A DNA stretch of 64,000 nucleotides. It comes from Sciurus carolinensis (taxonomy: Eukaryota; Chordata; Mammalia; Rodentia; Sciuridae). The stretch is taken from the NCBI RefSeq assembly GCF_902686445.1, contig NC_062220.1, forward strand, positions 114,500,643-114,564,642, given 5' to 3'. Below, piece by piece: positions 34,216 to 45,509 of the stretch. The notes under the pieces were generated by a model. That model was not told the DNA's origin. It saw only the letters and a list, made by a program, of their open reading frames with translations, and made no database searches. Each line of letters begins with the position of its first letter. The stretch's first letter is position 1. Both the position numbers and the translations under genes were made by a program.

Positions 34216-35140
34216 TAGTGTGGTACTGGTGTGAAAATAGACATGTAGGCCAATGGAATAAGATGGACACACCCACACAAGTACTGCAAAAAAAAAAAAA
34301 AAACAAATAGCCCAATCAGTAAAATGGCAAATGAACTAAACAGACATTTTCAAAAGAAGTACAAATGGCCAAGAAATATATGAAAAAATGTTTAACATCT
34401 TTAATAATCAAGGAAATGCAAATCAAAACTATACTGAGATTTCAATCTCACTCCAGTTAGAATGGCAGTCATCAAGAATATTAAACAATGGCAAGGATGC
34501 AGGGAAATAGAATACATTTACTGTTGGTGGAATTGTAAATTAGAACAAGCACTATGAAAATCACTATGAAGTTTCCTCAAAAGACTAGGAATGGTTCCCC
34601 CACATTCCACATGGTTTCACAGCTATACTACTCCTTGGTATTTATCCAAAAGAATTAAAGACAGCATACTATAGCTATACGTGCATTGTATCACTAGGCC
34701 TTGTTCATAGCAGCACAATTCACAACAGCCACATTATGGAACCAACCTAGGTGCCCTTCAACAGATGAATGGATAAAGAAAATGTGGTATATACACACAA
34801 TGGAGTTTTAGAAGCCATAAAGAAGAACAAAATTATATCATTTGCAGGGAAACATAAAACTGGAGAACATCAGATTGACTGAAATAAGCCCAACTCAGAA
34901 TGTCAAGGGTCTCAGTTTCTTTCATTTGTGGAAGCTTGATAGAAAAACAAGACAGGGAAAGGATCTCGTGAAAATACAAGTGAGACCAGTAGAGGATGAG
35001 GATCAGGGTTAAGGAAGAAGGAAGGGCAAGGGAAGATACTGGGAAATGAAATTGACCAAATTATATTATGTGCATGTAAAAATATACCACAATGGATCCC
35101 ACTATAATGTACAATTATAATATAATTTACAAAACCTAAA
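34216..35140 (+). mobile_element. L1 fragment, sense, nested in L1M
   Basis: ORF2 3' sequence (TGGTACTGGTGTGAAAATAG near 34221, AGGAAATGCAAATCAAAACT near 34411, ACATTATGGAACCAACCTAG near 34731) continues into 3' UTR, ending about 35140. An A-run at about 34290-34306 marks an internal deletion: sequence before and after is not contiguous in intact L1. Confidence 0.75.
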
Positions 35141-35216
35141 GATGAAAAGACAAGCCAAAGACTAGGAGAAAATATTCTGAATACATATATCTGACAAAGA
35201 ACTTGTAGTCAGGGTT

Positions 35217-35291
35217 CAGAATGTAGCTCAGTGGTATAGCATTTGCCTACTATGTATGAGGACATGGGTCCAATCCCCAATACCACAAAAA
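35217..35291 (+). mobile_element. Old ID-like SINE
   Basis: CAGAATGTAGCTCAGTGGTA and GGGTCCAATCCCCAATACCA retain A- and B-box positions. A short A-rich tail follows. Confidence 0.8.
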
Positions 35292-35335
35292 ACAAAAAAT
35301 AGAAAACTTGTAAAGGATATTTATAACTCAATAAG

Positions 35336-36705
35336 AAGACAACCCATTTTTAAAACTTTTATTTATTCATTAACTTTTTTGACTTTTTTTTAAATTCTTT
35401 TCATACATGTATGTATGAAATTCTTTTCATACATGTATGTATGAAATTCTTTTCATACATGTATATAATGTCTGTCTCACAATCTACTGTCCTTCCCCTC
35501 CCCACCCACTCACCCCACCCCTCCCCTCACCCACCCCACCCCTCCCCTTACCCCCCTCTGTACAAACCAAAGTTCCTTCATTCCTTACCCACCCCAACTA
35601 TGGTTCAGCATCCACTTATCAAAGAAGACATTCTGCCTTTGGTTTTTTGGGATTGGCTTATTTCACATAGGATGATACTCTCCAGTTCCATCCATTTGCC
35701 TGAAAATGCCATAATTTCATTTTTCTTTAAAGCTGAGTAATATTCCATTTTCTTTATCCATTCATCTGTTGAAGGTTATCTAGGTTGGTTCCATAGTTCA
35801 GCTATTGTGAATTAAGCTGCTGTAACATTGATATGGCTGGGTCACTGTAGTATACTGATTTTAAGTCCCTTGGGTATAAACCAAGGATTGGGAATAGCTG
35901 GATCAAATGGTGGTTCCATTCCAAATTTTCTGAGAAATCTCCATACTGCTTTCCAAAGTGGTTTCACTAATCTGCAGTCCCAGCAACAATGTATGAGTGT
36001 ATCTTTTTCTCCACATCCTCACCAATACTTATTATTGCTTGTATTGTTGACCATTGGCATTCTGATTGGAGTGAGATAAAATTTTAGAGCAGTTTTGATT
36101 TGCATTTCTCTAATTGCAAGAGATGATGAACATTTTTTCATATGTTTGTTGATCAATTGTATTTCTTCTTCTGTGAAATATCTGTTCTGTTCCTTAGCCC
36201 ATTTATTGATTGTGTTATTTGGGTTTTTTGTTGTTAAGTTTTTTGTTTGTTTGTTTTTTTGGTTTTTTTTAGCTCTTTATATATCTTGGAGATTGGTGCT
36301 CTATCTGAAGTATGTGTGGTAAAGACTTTTTTCCCATTCTGTAGGCTCTCTCTTCAAATTATTGATTGTTTCTTTTGCTGAAAAGAACCTTTTTAGTTTG
36401 ACTACATCCCATTTATTGATTCTTAATTTTACTTCTTGTGCTTTAGGAATCTTGTTAAAGAAGTCAGGTCCTAAGCCAACATGATGAAGATTTGGGTCTA
36501 CTTTTACTTCTATTAGGCACAGGTTCTCTGTTTTAGTATCTAAGGCTTTGATTCACTTTGAGTTGATTTTTGTGCAAGGTGAGAGATAGAGGTTTAATTT
36601 CATTTTGTTACATACGGATTTCCAGTTTTCCCAGCATGATTTCGTGAATAGGCTATCTTTTCTCCAATGTGTATTTTTGTCACCTTTAAGACAACCCATT
36701 TTTAA
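35336..36705 (-). mobile_element. 5'-truncated L1, antisense, 18-bp TSD
   Basis: AAGACAACCCATTTTTAA occurs exactly at 35336-35353 and 36688-36705. The insert (35354-36687) is L1 3' UTR, then ORF2 C-terminal sequence on the minus strand, with stops. It belongs to an older subfamily than the copy at 30148-30983. A 26-bp tandem repeat lies at its 3' end (35392-35467). Confidence 0.95.
35392..35467. repeat. 26-bp tandem repeat, about 2.9 copies
   Basis: The unit starts AAATTCTTTTCATACATGTA and ends TGTATG. Copies are 35392-35417, 35418-35443 and a partial copy from 35444. The first two are identical. It lies in the 3' UTR end of the antisense L1. Confidence 0.9.
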
Positions 36706-37394
36706 GTGTTCAAGAATTTGAGAGATACCTCACAAAAATATGTATCAGTGATCATATGAGCAAATGAAAAAGATGCTTAATTTCATTTGTCATCAGAGAA
36801 ATGTAAATTAAAATCAAAATGGGATATTAGCACCATCCTCTGGAATGACTAAACTTAAAACTGTTGGCATTACCAACTTGTATAAATTTTGTATAATTTC
36901 ATTTACATGAAATTCTAGAAGAAGCAAACCTTAATGAGAGGAAACAAAATTGGCTGGTGGGTGGAGATTTACTGCAAAGAGGTGTAAAGGAACTTTTTAG
37001 AATGATGAAATGTTTTATATCTTCATTTAATAGTGGTTACAAGGATATATACATTAGGCACAGATATAAACACCTAAAATAGATGTATTTTATAGTATGT
37101 AAATTGTTCCTCATTACAGTTGAATTTTAAAAAGCAGTGATCCAGTGTCAATCATTAACATCCTATTAATAATTGTTCTATTTTGGAAGTAACCTAAATG
37201 TTCTCCTGTGAAGAATTGGTTCACTAAATTTTGATAAATCAATAAAATGAAGAAAAAAAAATTATTGTCCTGGAGAAAATATTTGTCCTTTTTAAAGAAA
37301 AAACTAAAACAAGACACTTAATAACATCCCCATATATAATAAAATTGGAGTTATGTCTATAACTGGTACTTACATTTTTGTAACTATATAATTC

Positions 37395-37478
37395 TCTTTT
37401 GAGGGGAGCCAGTATTGAACTCAGGGCCTCTAGCTTGCTAGGCATACATACTACCACCGAGGTACACCCCCCAGCCCT
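37395..37478 (-). mobile_element. ID-like SINE, antisense
   Basis: On the minus strand the head is GGGCTGGGGGGTGTACCTCG, followed by an internal GCCCTGAGTTCAATACTGGC B box. Confidence 0.8.
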
Positions 37479-37624
37479 AACTCTGTAATTTATAGAGTTG
37501 AGTCATGTAGTAAGCCATGATTGCTTTTTCTTTCTTGTATAAGTTTTGGTTTTCCCTCCAGTTAATAATTAAATTAATTTTAATTTTAATTAAGTAAAAG
37601 AATAAATTCAGTTCCTCAGTCATG

Positions 37625-37735
37625 CTAGCCATGTTAAAGTGCTCCAGAAGGGTCTACTGTATTGGACAGTGCAGATGTAAATATTTCCAACGTCACAGAA
37701 AATTTTAATAGACAATGCTAGTCTAAATCTTCCTT
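37625..37735. mobile_element. hAT-type MITE (MER1/MER3-like) fragment
   Basis: AAGTGCTCCAGAAGGGTCTA, CTGTATTGGACAGTGCAGAT and a decayed mirror of these words match a mammalian hAT-Charlie non-autonomous element. It shares TATTGGACAGTGCAG-type ends with 51958-52084 (opposite orientation). The exact family name is not certain. Confidence 0.5.
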
Positions 37736-37739
37736 AGAT

Positions 37740-39180
37740 ATTCAGAGATAGCAATTTCATCTTTACTGAGAAATCTCTCTGGAAGCTTTTCACCTTTGAT
37801 CAAATCGGATGGTGCTGGACTGTCATCCTGGAATCTCCCTTCATCAACTTCCAGGGAATTCTTCGCCCCCTCCTGTGTGAGATATCTTGTTTCCTATTCT
37901 TGGTTCATTCTCTCATTACAGTGGAGCACATTCTTTGGTAACTTCCTTAGAGAGGACTGAATGAGAGGTGAGTTTTAGAAATCTGATTCTGAATCTGTGT
38001 GTTTTCTGATGATTTTTCCTGTCTGGAATCTTTTTCCTCAGGGTTCTGAAATTCCATAACATGTGCCTTGATGTAGATATGTTTTCATCCATTATTTCTG
38101 CTGAGTACTCAGTGGTTTGTTTCAGTCTGGTAACTTGGGCACTCCTTTAGTTCTGGGAAATTTTCTTCAATTATTTCCTTGATGAAAATAGTGTCCCATC
38201 AAATTTCTTTGCCCTGTCTTTCAGGGTCTCCTAACTTTTAGTTATTGGACCTAATACACAGGTATTCAATTTTTAAAAATCTTTTCAAATTTCCATGTTT
38301 GTGCTTTAGTCCTGTCTTGGGAAGAACTGATCAATTCAGTCTTACTTCTTTTGATTTTTTATTTATGCTTTTGTACTTTCATTCCCAAGAAGCTTTTGTT
38401 ATTGTTGTTGTCTGCACATCCCTTTTTATGGCATCCTGTTCTTATACATGGTTACAAAATTGTCTCTTATCTTGAGGATATTCATTATCTCTATATAGAT
38501 TTTTTAAATCTCTGTATGTCTGTGCTTGTTTCCTGTTTCTTCCTTCTCCTCTCTCCATTTCCTTGGTTTCCTTAGATTCCTCAGATGGCTGCCAGTGCTT
38601 GAGAGTCTGCTCACTTTTTAACAGTCAGGAGACTGTAAATGTTTGAGCTTGTGAATGAGGCTTGCTGATTATGGATTTCACTTCACTTCTGAATGTTCAG
38701 AATGCATGTTTTCACTTAATTCTCTAGTTCCAGTACCATAATTCTGCCTCGATTATTCTTTGTATTCTACTGTCCAAAGACTTTATATCATGCTCTCTAG
38801 AGAATAAACCTCCAGAGTAATAAACGAGGGGCAATTATTTACTTCTTCAAAGTTGGGGGGGGTCTAAGGATGGCAGAAGCTTCATAAATGTCTTTCAGTT
38901 GGATTTCCTTATTTTACCCTCTCTGCCCACCTTGCTCATCCCATCCCCCAAGAGTCATGCTGCTGGGAATTCTTTAGACTAATATATATTTATTTGGTTG
39001 GTCCTTGGTTTGGTGCACCACTGGCTTAGGTTTCTTAGATCTGTTACCTTAGTATGACTTCCATCTGCTTTCTAGCTTTCAAAACTTCATTGCTCTTGTC
39101 CTCTCTTATTTTTCTGTCCATTTGAATGTCTGCCTCTTAAACAAATCTCTTCATTATCATTCTAGTGAGGTTTGGGGAGG
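37740..39180 (-). mobile_element. Old L1M/HAL1-type 5' part, antisense
   Basis: Long stretches match an ancient L1/HAL1 ORF1 plus 5' region read in reverse: AAATCTCTCTGGAAGCTTTT, AGTTCTGGGAAATTTTCTTC, TATGGCATCCTGTTCTTATA, CCTCCAGAGTAATAAACGAG, AGAGTCATGCTGCTGGGAAT. No frame is preserved. Assignment to HAL1 versus another L1M 5' end is uncertain. Confidence 0.5.
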
Positions 39181-40034
39181 AAACTAAATAAATATACTTT
39201 CTTTATACTGTTGATTTACCATCTTTATCCAAAATCAATAAATTTATTTCTAAAAACAAATATTTCAAGAGGAAGTTTATAAAACAAATAATGCATTTTT
39301 TTTCTTCAAGCATTTTGGTCTGAAGAATAATATTAATATTACTTGTATCATGGAAGATTTCTGAAAATTGGTAAAGATTACTTGAGAATTTTAGCATGAA
39401 AAATCTTCTGTAATATGTAAAAATACTGCAAATAAATTTAAAGAATCTAAGTTCTAAATGGTCTCTAGAAGAGAATATTAACTTGTAGTCTTCCACTTGG
39501 AAATAAACATTTCAGCTGTGTCACCAAATGTATAAAATTACATTATCAAAAGTATTTGCATTTTTAAAAATTTCTCACTTATGCAGAGTTCTTTTTTTTT
39601 TTTTTTAATTTACCAGAACATCTCTAGACCTAGGCTTAATTTAGGGGAAAAAAGGACTCGTAAAAGATAGTATGAAAATCACATAGATATTTTTGTATTC
39701 ATTTATATGGACACACAGAAAGATCAAATTCCTCCACTTGTTTTTGGATGCTTTGTGTCACAATCCTAATTTTGTTCAAAAGTTAGATTTTGAAATTCTT
39801 GGAAAGATGAGGTAAACTTAAATGAAACTCGTCTAAGCATTAGGTAGAAACCTTTAAGTGATCCCAATTATACTTCTAATTATTGTCCTGTTTCTTTTCT
39901 TTCCTTCCCAGTTTCTCACAAGGTGCTTTCTCTTTACTGTACTGCACCTACCTCTTCTTTAACTCACAGCTGGCTTCTTTCCTCACTTCAATTTCCTAAC
40001 TGCTCTCTTCAAAATAATGATTTTCTAACTAAAA

Positions 40035-40226
40035 GATCTAGGCACATATTGCAGTGCATATCTGTAATCTTAGCAACTTGAGAGACTGAGGCAGAGACTG
40101 AAGATTCCAAGTTCAAAGCCACCGTTGGCAATTTAGTGAGACCCTGCCTCAAAATATAAAAATAAAAAGGACTGGGGGTATGCAGCTTGGTGGTAGATTG
40201 CCTCTGCATTCAATACCCAGAACTGG
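40035..40226 (+). mobile_element. B1-dID dimeric SINE
   Basis: Diverged B1 half (CATATCTGTAATCTTAGCAA, TTTAGTGAGACCCTGCCTCA), then the ID half (AGGACTGGGGGTATGCAGCT) with a decayed B box. Confidence 0.85.
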
Positions 40227-40311
40227 GGAAGTCAGGGAGATCTCATAGTCTTTGCTTCTATTTGATTCTTGATCTATTTCATTTTATTGTTTAAAAATTT
40301 TTTGTTTATAT

Positions 40312-40497
40312 TGTACTGGGTTTGAATGCAGGGACTCACACCTGCTAGGCAAGTGCTCATTGAGCTACATTCTCAGTGCTTATTTTATTTTGAGACAGGG
40401 TCTCACTAAGTTGCCCAGGCTGTTCTCAAACTTTTGATTCTCCCACCTCTGCCTCCACAGTAGCTGAGATTATAGGTGTGTGTCACTGCACCTGGCT
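40312..40497 (-). mobile_element. B1-dID SINE, antisense
   Basis: Reversed ID half (ACTGGGTTTGAATGCAGGGA to CTACATTCTCAGTGC), then reversed B1 half (TTTTGAGACAGGGTCTCACT, GATTATAGGTGTGTGTCACT). Confidence 0.85.
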
Positions 40498-40699
40498 TCT
40501 TGATCCATTTTATCATGTTGACTATACTCTTTTAAAAATATTCCCTCTTATTTCTGTGATATTTATACTCTTCTCATTTTCTTTCCATCTCTCTGACTCC
40601 ATCATCTATTTCTTTCTTTTGCTTTTGTTCTTCCTCCAACCTCAAACTGTGATCCTCTCCCACCATCTCCAAGAGGTTTAACCACATATTCTTTCAGCT

Positions 40700-41900
40700 C
40701 TACACATTTTCTTTTGGAGGGCCTACTCATTTTCAGGGCTTTGAACATTACATACATATACTATCAATGTCCAAATGTCTCATCTTGAGTCTTATCCATG
40801 TACAAAAGTTTCACATTATATCTTTAGCCTTCTGTTGAGCATATCCTCTTTGACGTCTCACTATCATGCCAGATTCAGTATGCATATCATTTTGTTCACA
40901 CTGCTCTTCCCCTTCCACACCCAGAATAAGTTTCCTTATCCAGTTTCCGTTTCTCAGCATCACCTTTATCTCAGTGTCTTAAGTTCGGAATCTTGAAATC
41001 ATTCTCCTTATTTAGTCAGATATCAGAATTCCCCCAAGCCTTCCCTTTCCAGTATTTTCTTACTGCCAAAACTCGAGTCCAGACCTTTATCCTCTCGCAT
41101 TTGAATTGGTGCCATCACCTTCAGGCTCTCCCACAGCCTCCTCAAACCTGCATTCCACTGCCATCTAATCTACTTTAAATATAACTTTCATCATATCACT
41201 TCCCTAATCAAAAATATTTCATTACTCTTATTTCCTACTCCATCAAGTCTCAACACCTCTACCTGGCTTTCAGGCTGCTCACAATCTGGCTCCACCTTGC
41301 TTGCCTTATTTCTCATTATTACCCAACACATTCCCTTTGCTTGAGTTATATTGACTTTTTCACTGTCACAAGAACAAGTCAAGTCAATTTCTGCCCCCAT
41401 AGCTTAACAAATGCAATTTCTCTTGTCCATAATGCCTGTCTTACCATAGACCTAAATCACACACATCTTGTAAGAGAATTGACTATGCTTCTTTGTCCAC
41501 TTCCCTGCTTTCTATTCTCTTTAACCCACTTTACTCAGGCTTTTATCCACTCCACTGTCCGATCCACAATTCTTTTTATTTTTCTATCATTACTTCCTTG
41601 ATCTTACCCCTCTCAGCGATGCCATCATTTATCCAGTTGCTCCAACCAAAAAACCTAGGAGCCATCCTTGGTTCTTCCTCATAACCCACATCCAGTTTAT
41701 CAGCAAGTCCAGCGACCACATAATCTCACTGTTAACCAATCAAATTCAACCAAACAGTACCTTGCAATGGTCTTCCTGCTTTCATTTTTGCCCTTGCACA
41801 GTTTTATTTGACACAAAGTATCCAGAGTCATCTTTTGAAGATGTGACTATGTTCATGCTACTTCTTCTTCTATGGCCTTTAAGGCTATACCTGATCTCCA
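40700..41900 (+). mobile_element. LINE-2 remnant, sense
   Basis: Ancient L2 3' sequence, with CTTTCAGGCTGCTCACAATC and TGGCTCCACCTTGCTTGCC near 41270-41305, and related phrases on either side. L2 family order is partly shuffled. No open frame survives. Confidence 0.5.
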
Positions 41901-42129
41901 ACCAGTTGTCCACAAAATGTCTGTTATAGCAAAAGAATTCAGGTCAGAACCATGTATTTTAGATGTTAAATTTCTTCAGCCTCCTGTAGCTTCTTTCCCT
42001 GACTTTCATGACCTTGATGTGTTTTAATAGAATTGACCAGCTTCCTTCAAGTTGTTTGCTTGAAGTTTCCTTGGGATTAGGTTTCAAGGTATTCACGACA
42101 GAAATGGTGCTGAGTAATCATTACTTCCT

Positions 42130-42535
42130 TCAAGTGGCATATGATTTTTTTTGCCCCATTAATGATAGTGTTTATTTGGTTATTGATTAAAATGTCAGGC
42201 TTTTCTACCATAAGGTTATTCTTTTTTTTCCTCTTTGCAATCAATAGTTTATAGGGAAGTACTTTGAAACTATATAAATTATCCTGATCCTCATCAAATG
42301 TTCCCACTTATTAATTTATGTCAGTATGAACTCTTCATGGGTCCTTATTTTATCCATTACCATCATTATTTATTTTAATGATCACATTCTCTAATATTTT
42401 GCCAGTGGTAGACCTGTTGAAAAGGTTCCCATTATTTAATATGATCCCGCTAATTCTTTAAGCATTCTTTACATCCTGGCATGCCGGATCATCTTATACT
42501 TCCCCTATTTCAGTCCTGGAATCAGTCATTTCTGT
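42130..42535. mobile_element. Old mammalian repeat, probably L1M-class
   Basis: The stretch has the look of a widespread ancient repeat: GATTAAAATGTCAGGCTTTT, ATCCTGATCCTCATCAAATG, ATTACCATCATTATTTATTT, CAGTCCTGGAATCAGTCATT. I recognise the repeat but not its family with certainty. Confidence 0.4.
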
Positions 42536-42539
42536 TAAA

Positions 42540-43530
42540 AGCCTACAGGATGGGAGAAAATCTTTGCCACCTGAACCTCAGATACAGCATTAAGCTCCAG
42601 GATATACAAAGAACTCAAAAAGCATAACACCAAAAAAAAAAAAAAAACCCAATCAATAAATGGGCAAAGGAGCTGAACAGGAACTTCACAGAAGAAAAAA
42701 TATGATTGGTCAACAAATATATGAAAAAAATGTTCAATATCACTGCAATTAGAGAAATACAAATTAAAACTACACTGAGATTCTACCTCACACCAGTCAC
42801 AATGGCAATTATTAAGAATACAAGTAACAATAAATGTTGGCGAAGATGTGAGGAAAAAGGGTACACTCACACATTGCTGGTGGGACTGCAAATTGGTGCA
42901 ACCACTATGGAAAACAGTATGGCGATTCCTCAGAAAACTTGCAATGCAACCACCACTTGACCCAGTTATCCCACTTCTTGGCATATACCCAAAGGACTTA
43001 AAATCAGCATACTATAGTGATGTGGCCACATCAATGTTCATAGCAGTTCAATTCACAATAGCTAAGCTATAGAACCAACCTAGGTGCCCTTCAACAGATG
43101 AATGGATAAAGAAAATGTGGTATATATACACAATGGAATATTAGTCAGCCATAAAGAAGAATGAAATTATGGCATTTGCTGGTAAATGAATGGAACTGGA
43201 GGCTATCATGCTAAGTGAAATAAGCCAGTCCAAAAAACCAAAGGCAAAATGTTCTCTCTGATATGTGTGTGCTAACACACAGTAAGGGGGTGGGGGAGAA
43301 TAGAAGTTCATTGGATTAGATAAAGGGGAATTAAGGGAAGAATGGGAGATGGGAAGAATGAAAGATAAATCAGACATAACTTACCTCTGTTCATATATGA
43401 TTACATGACCACTGAAACTCCACATCATGTACAATCACAAGAATGGGATCCTAATTAGAATAAGTATGTACAATGTGTCAAAATACACTCTACTGTCATG
43501 TATATCTAAAAAGAACAAATTTTTAAAATA
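42540..43530 (+). mobile_element. 5'-truncated L1, sense
   Basis: It starts at GCCTACAGGATGGGAGAAAA in ORF2 and runs through the C-terminal motif ([20 protein letters not shown] in 42848-43072) and the 3' UTR, to an A/T-rich tail near 43520. It is the same subfamily as 26615-27788. A 16-A run at about 42632-42646 interrupts ORF2. No convincing duplication found. Confidence 0.88.
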
Positions 43531-43859
43531 TTTTTTAGAAGATCTATTGTTTTTGTAGCCTTTCCTTTTAGTAAATAAGATGCGGGCTTTCTCAGTGAAC
43601 AAAACTAGGGAATATCTATAGTTGTATGTGTACGTGCATGCACATACACACACATATCTATATTTGTGTCTCTGTGTGGAACTGCCAATTCCAATCCAGT
43701 ACTATAAAGGTCATTTTAGTTTTCTCAACTCCCATATTTGTAAGTAATTATCAGTGAGAAACCTGACTCCTGTCATCCTTAACTTATTTATTTACTTGAT
43801 TAGTTCCCTGGAATATAACCAAACCTCCATCCTCACCACATTTCCCCAACACATAGATA

Positions 43860-44130
43860 GCCATCTTATCCTTCTGGGACTCTGACTCCCCACACAGATT
43901 GCCTCCTCACCCTGCTTGAGCTTTGACATTCTGCCCTGGGCCTTTCTTTTCTTCATGTAGATGTTCTCTTCACCCTTCTCAGGCTCTGACACCCAACTGT
44001 GGGTCACTCACACTTGAGATGCCCTCCTTATTCCTGACTCCTCACCCCAATCCTATGTTCCATGTGGATGCTCCTTATCCTTCTCACATTCCACTACCTA
44101 TCTGTGTGGATGCCTATCTGGCTGTGTCAC
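43860..44130. repeat. Degenerate minisatellite-like region
   Basis: A C/T-rich motif of the form CTCYTCACCCTTCTCAGGCTCTGACA recurs near 43905, 43966, 44021 and 44069, at spacings of about 50-60 bases, with GTGGATGC words between. Copies are well diverged. It may be an old tandem array or part of an unrecognised LTR. Confidence 0.4.
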
Positions 44131-44169
44131 ATCTAGCATTGGCTTTAGGAATGAGGTGATCATCAGGGG

Positions 44170-45285
44170 ATGGGAACAAGTAGAACTAAGTTCAACATTT
44201 TATATAGAAAGTCTTTCTAGTTAGTGTTGATATGACAATATGTTAAGAAGGCTATTGCATTTCTGTTCTCTCCCCTCCTAAAGTATATCAGGATCAATCA
44301 GTGTGAAATACCATTGCAATTGATGGACACAGAGTTCTGAAAAAACAAATCAGTGTAGAAGCCAAAGAAAGAAAGAAAAAGGAAAAATTCCTTCCCATTT
44401 TTTATCTTTTGTTCAAATATTTTGGTATTAGAGACAATCTCAGAATCACTATTAAACAGTAATGATTAATATGTTCATGAATCTTGCATTTTTTAAATTT
44501 TTATTTTTTGTTTTTAGTTTTGACAGTACCTTGCATATTTAGAAGAAGGTGGTTTCTGATGTCTGAAGCTTTTGGATAAAAATTTATCTTTTAAAACTGA
44601 GAAATGCAAATGTTTATTACAATAACATTACTGTCATTCAGTTATACCGAAGGATTTTGCAAGGCAGTGTTTACATTGAATTGATTGCTCCTTGAAACAT
44701 TAGAACTGAAACCTCTGCAAGATGGTCCTTGATGATCTTTTCACAAGGAGAAGTGCTAATAAGGAGTCCAGACATTTCCAACAAAGAGACTAAATTCCTG
44801 GAAACTACAGCTTTCCCAGGACAAAAATACTGTACCTGAATTTGCCTCCAAACCATTCAAGATATAAACTAACCCTTCCAACAAGTAGCTTTCTCATTCT
44901 TACTTTTACTCCTTATTTTCCTTGTCTGAATTACAAATTTAGCCTTTCTTCTAAAACAAGATATGATATGGACTAATTTTTAATTCTATGCCAAAACATA
45001 CCCAAACTCCCACTGCATTCCCGGGAGTCCTAAATGCTATAAAGTGCTCTCTTGGTTGTGTCTTGCTCCTTTAGGGAGTCAACCCTCCCCAACTGTATCC
45101 TCTTGGAGACCATGAAGAGGGAAAACAGTCTCTGTGGCTTCTCCAACCAGGTGGGTCAGATTAGCTGTACAGTCCACTTAGGAGGAAGCTAACAAAGCTC
45201 CTCTGTGGGTGTTTGAGCACATTTTACAAAACTGTTAATGACCTCATGAGCCCAAGAAACCAGGTCTCACATTGTGGACTAAGCC
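44170..45285. other. Unassigned, possibly containing an old LTR
   Basis: No gene recognised. About 44850-45180 has an LTR-like flavour (TATAAA at about 45038, then CTCTTGGTTGTGTCTTGCTC and TTTAGGGAGTCAACCCTCCC). Neither TG/CA termini nor a duplication could be placed. Confidence 0.3.
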
Positions 45286-45289
45286 TAAA

Positions 45290-45500
45290 TATTATAACTT
45301 TATATTTATGTAGTGTCTTTTTTCCAAGGAACTCCAACCTCTTTACAGACATTATGTCATTAATCCTCAAAGCATCCCTGTTTGGTACAAGGCTAATATG
45401 ATCCCCCTCCCTTTTTTTTCTTTTTTAATGTGATGGAAACTTGCAAGTCAGTGATGGAACCCAGCCCCCTGGTTCTTAGTCTAATGCATTATACCATGAA
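45290..45500 (-). mobile_element. MIR SINE, antisense
   Basis: The reversed MIR order is visible: TTTACAGACATTATGTCATT and AATCCTCAAAGCATCCCTGT, then CAAGTCAGTGATGGAACCCA and CTAATGCATTATACCA. A T-rich stretch is inserted near 45411-45427. MIRs are tRNA-derived SINEs that amplified early in mammalian evolution. Confidence 0.7.
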
Positions 45501-45509
45501 AAAAGCCAG

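Larger units (their letters stand above)
32140..37330 (+). mobile_element. Old L1M, sense, with nested insertions
   Basis: Decayed ORF1-type sequence (about 32290-32450, including TGGGATAACATCAAACAGTC) is followed by ORF2 RT sequence (32560-34120). Further ORF2 at 35141-35335 resumes after a younger L1 at 36706-36860, and the 3' end runs to about 37330. Insertions are a B1-dID (32890-33085), an ID-like SINE (34123-34206), an L1 fragment (34216-35140), a second ID-like SINE (35217-35291) and an antisense L1 (35354-36687). Confidence 0.7.

Noticed and set aside
35392..35467. Short direct repeats that might suggest a CRISPR array
   Set aside because: Units are head-to-tail without spacers and lie in an L1 3' end of a mammalian genome.
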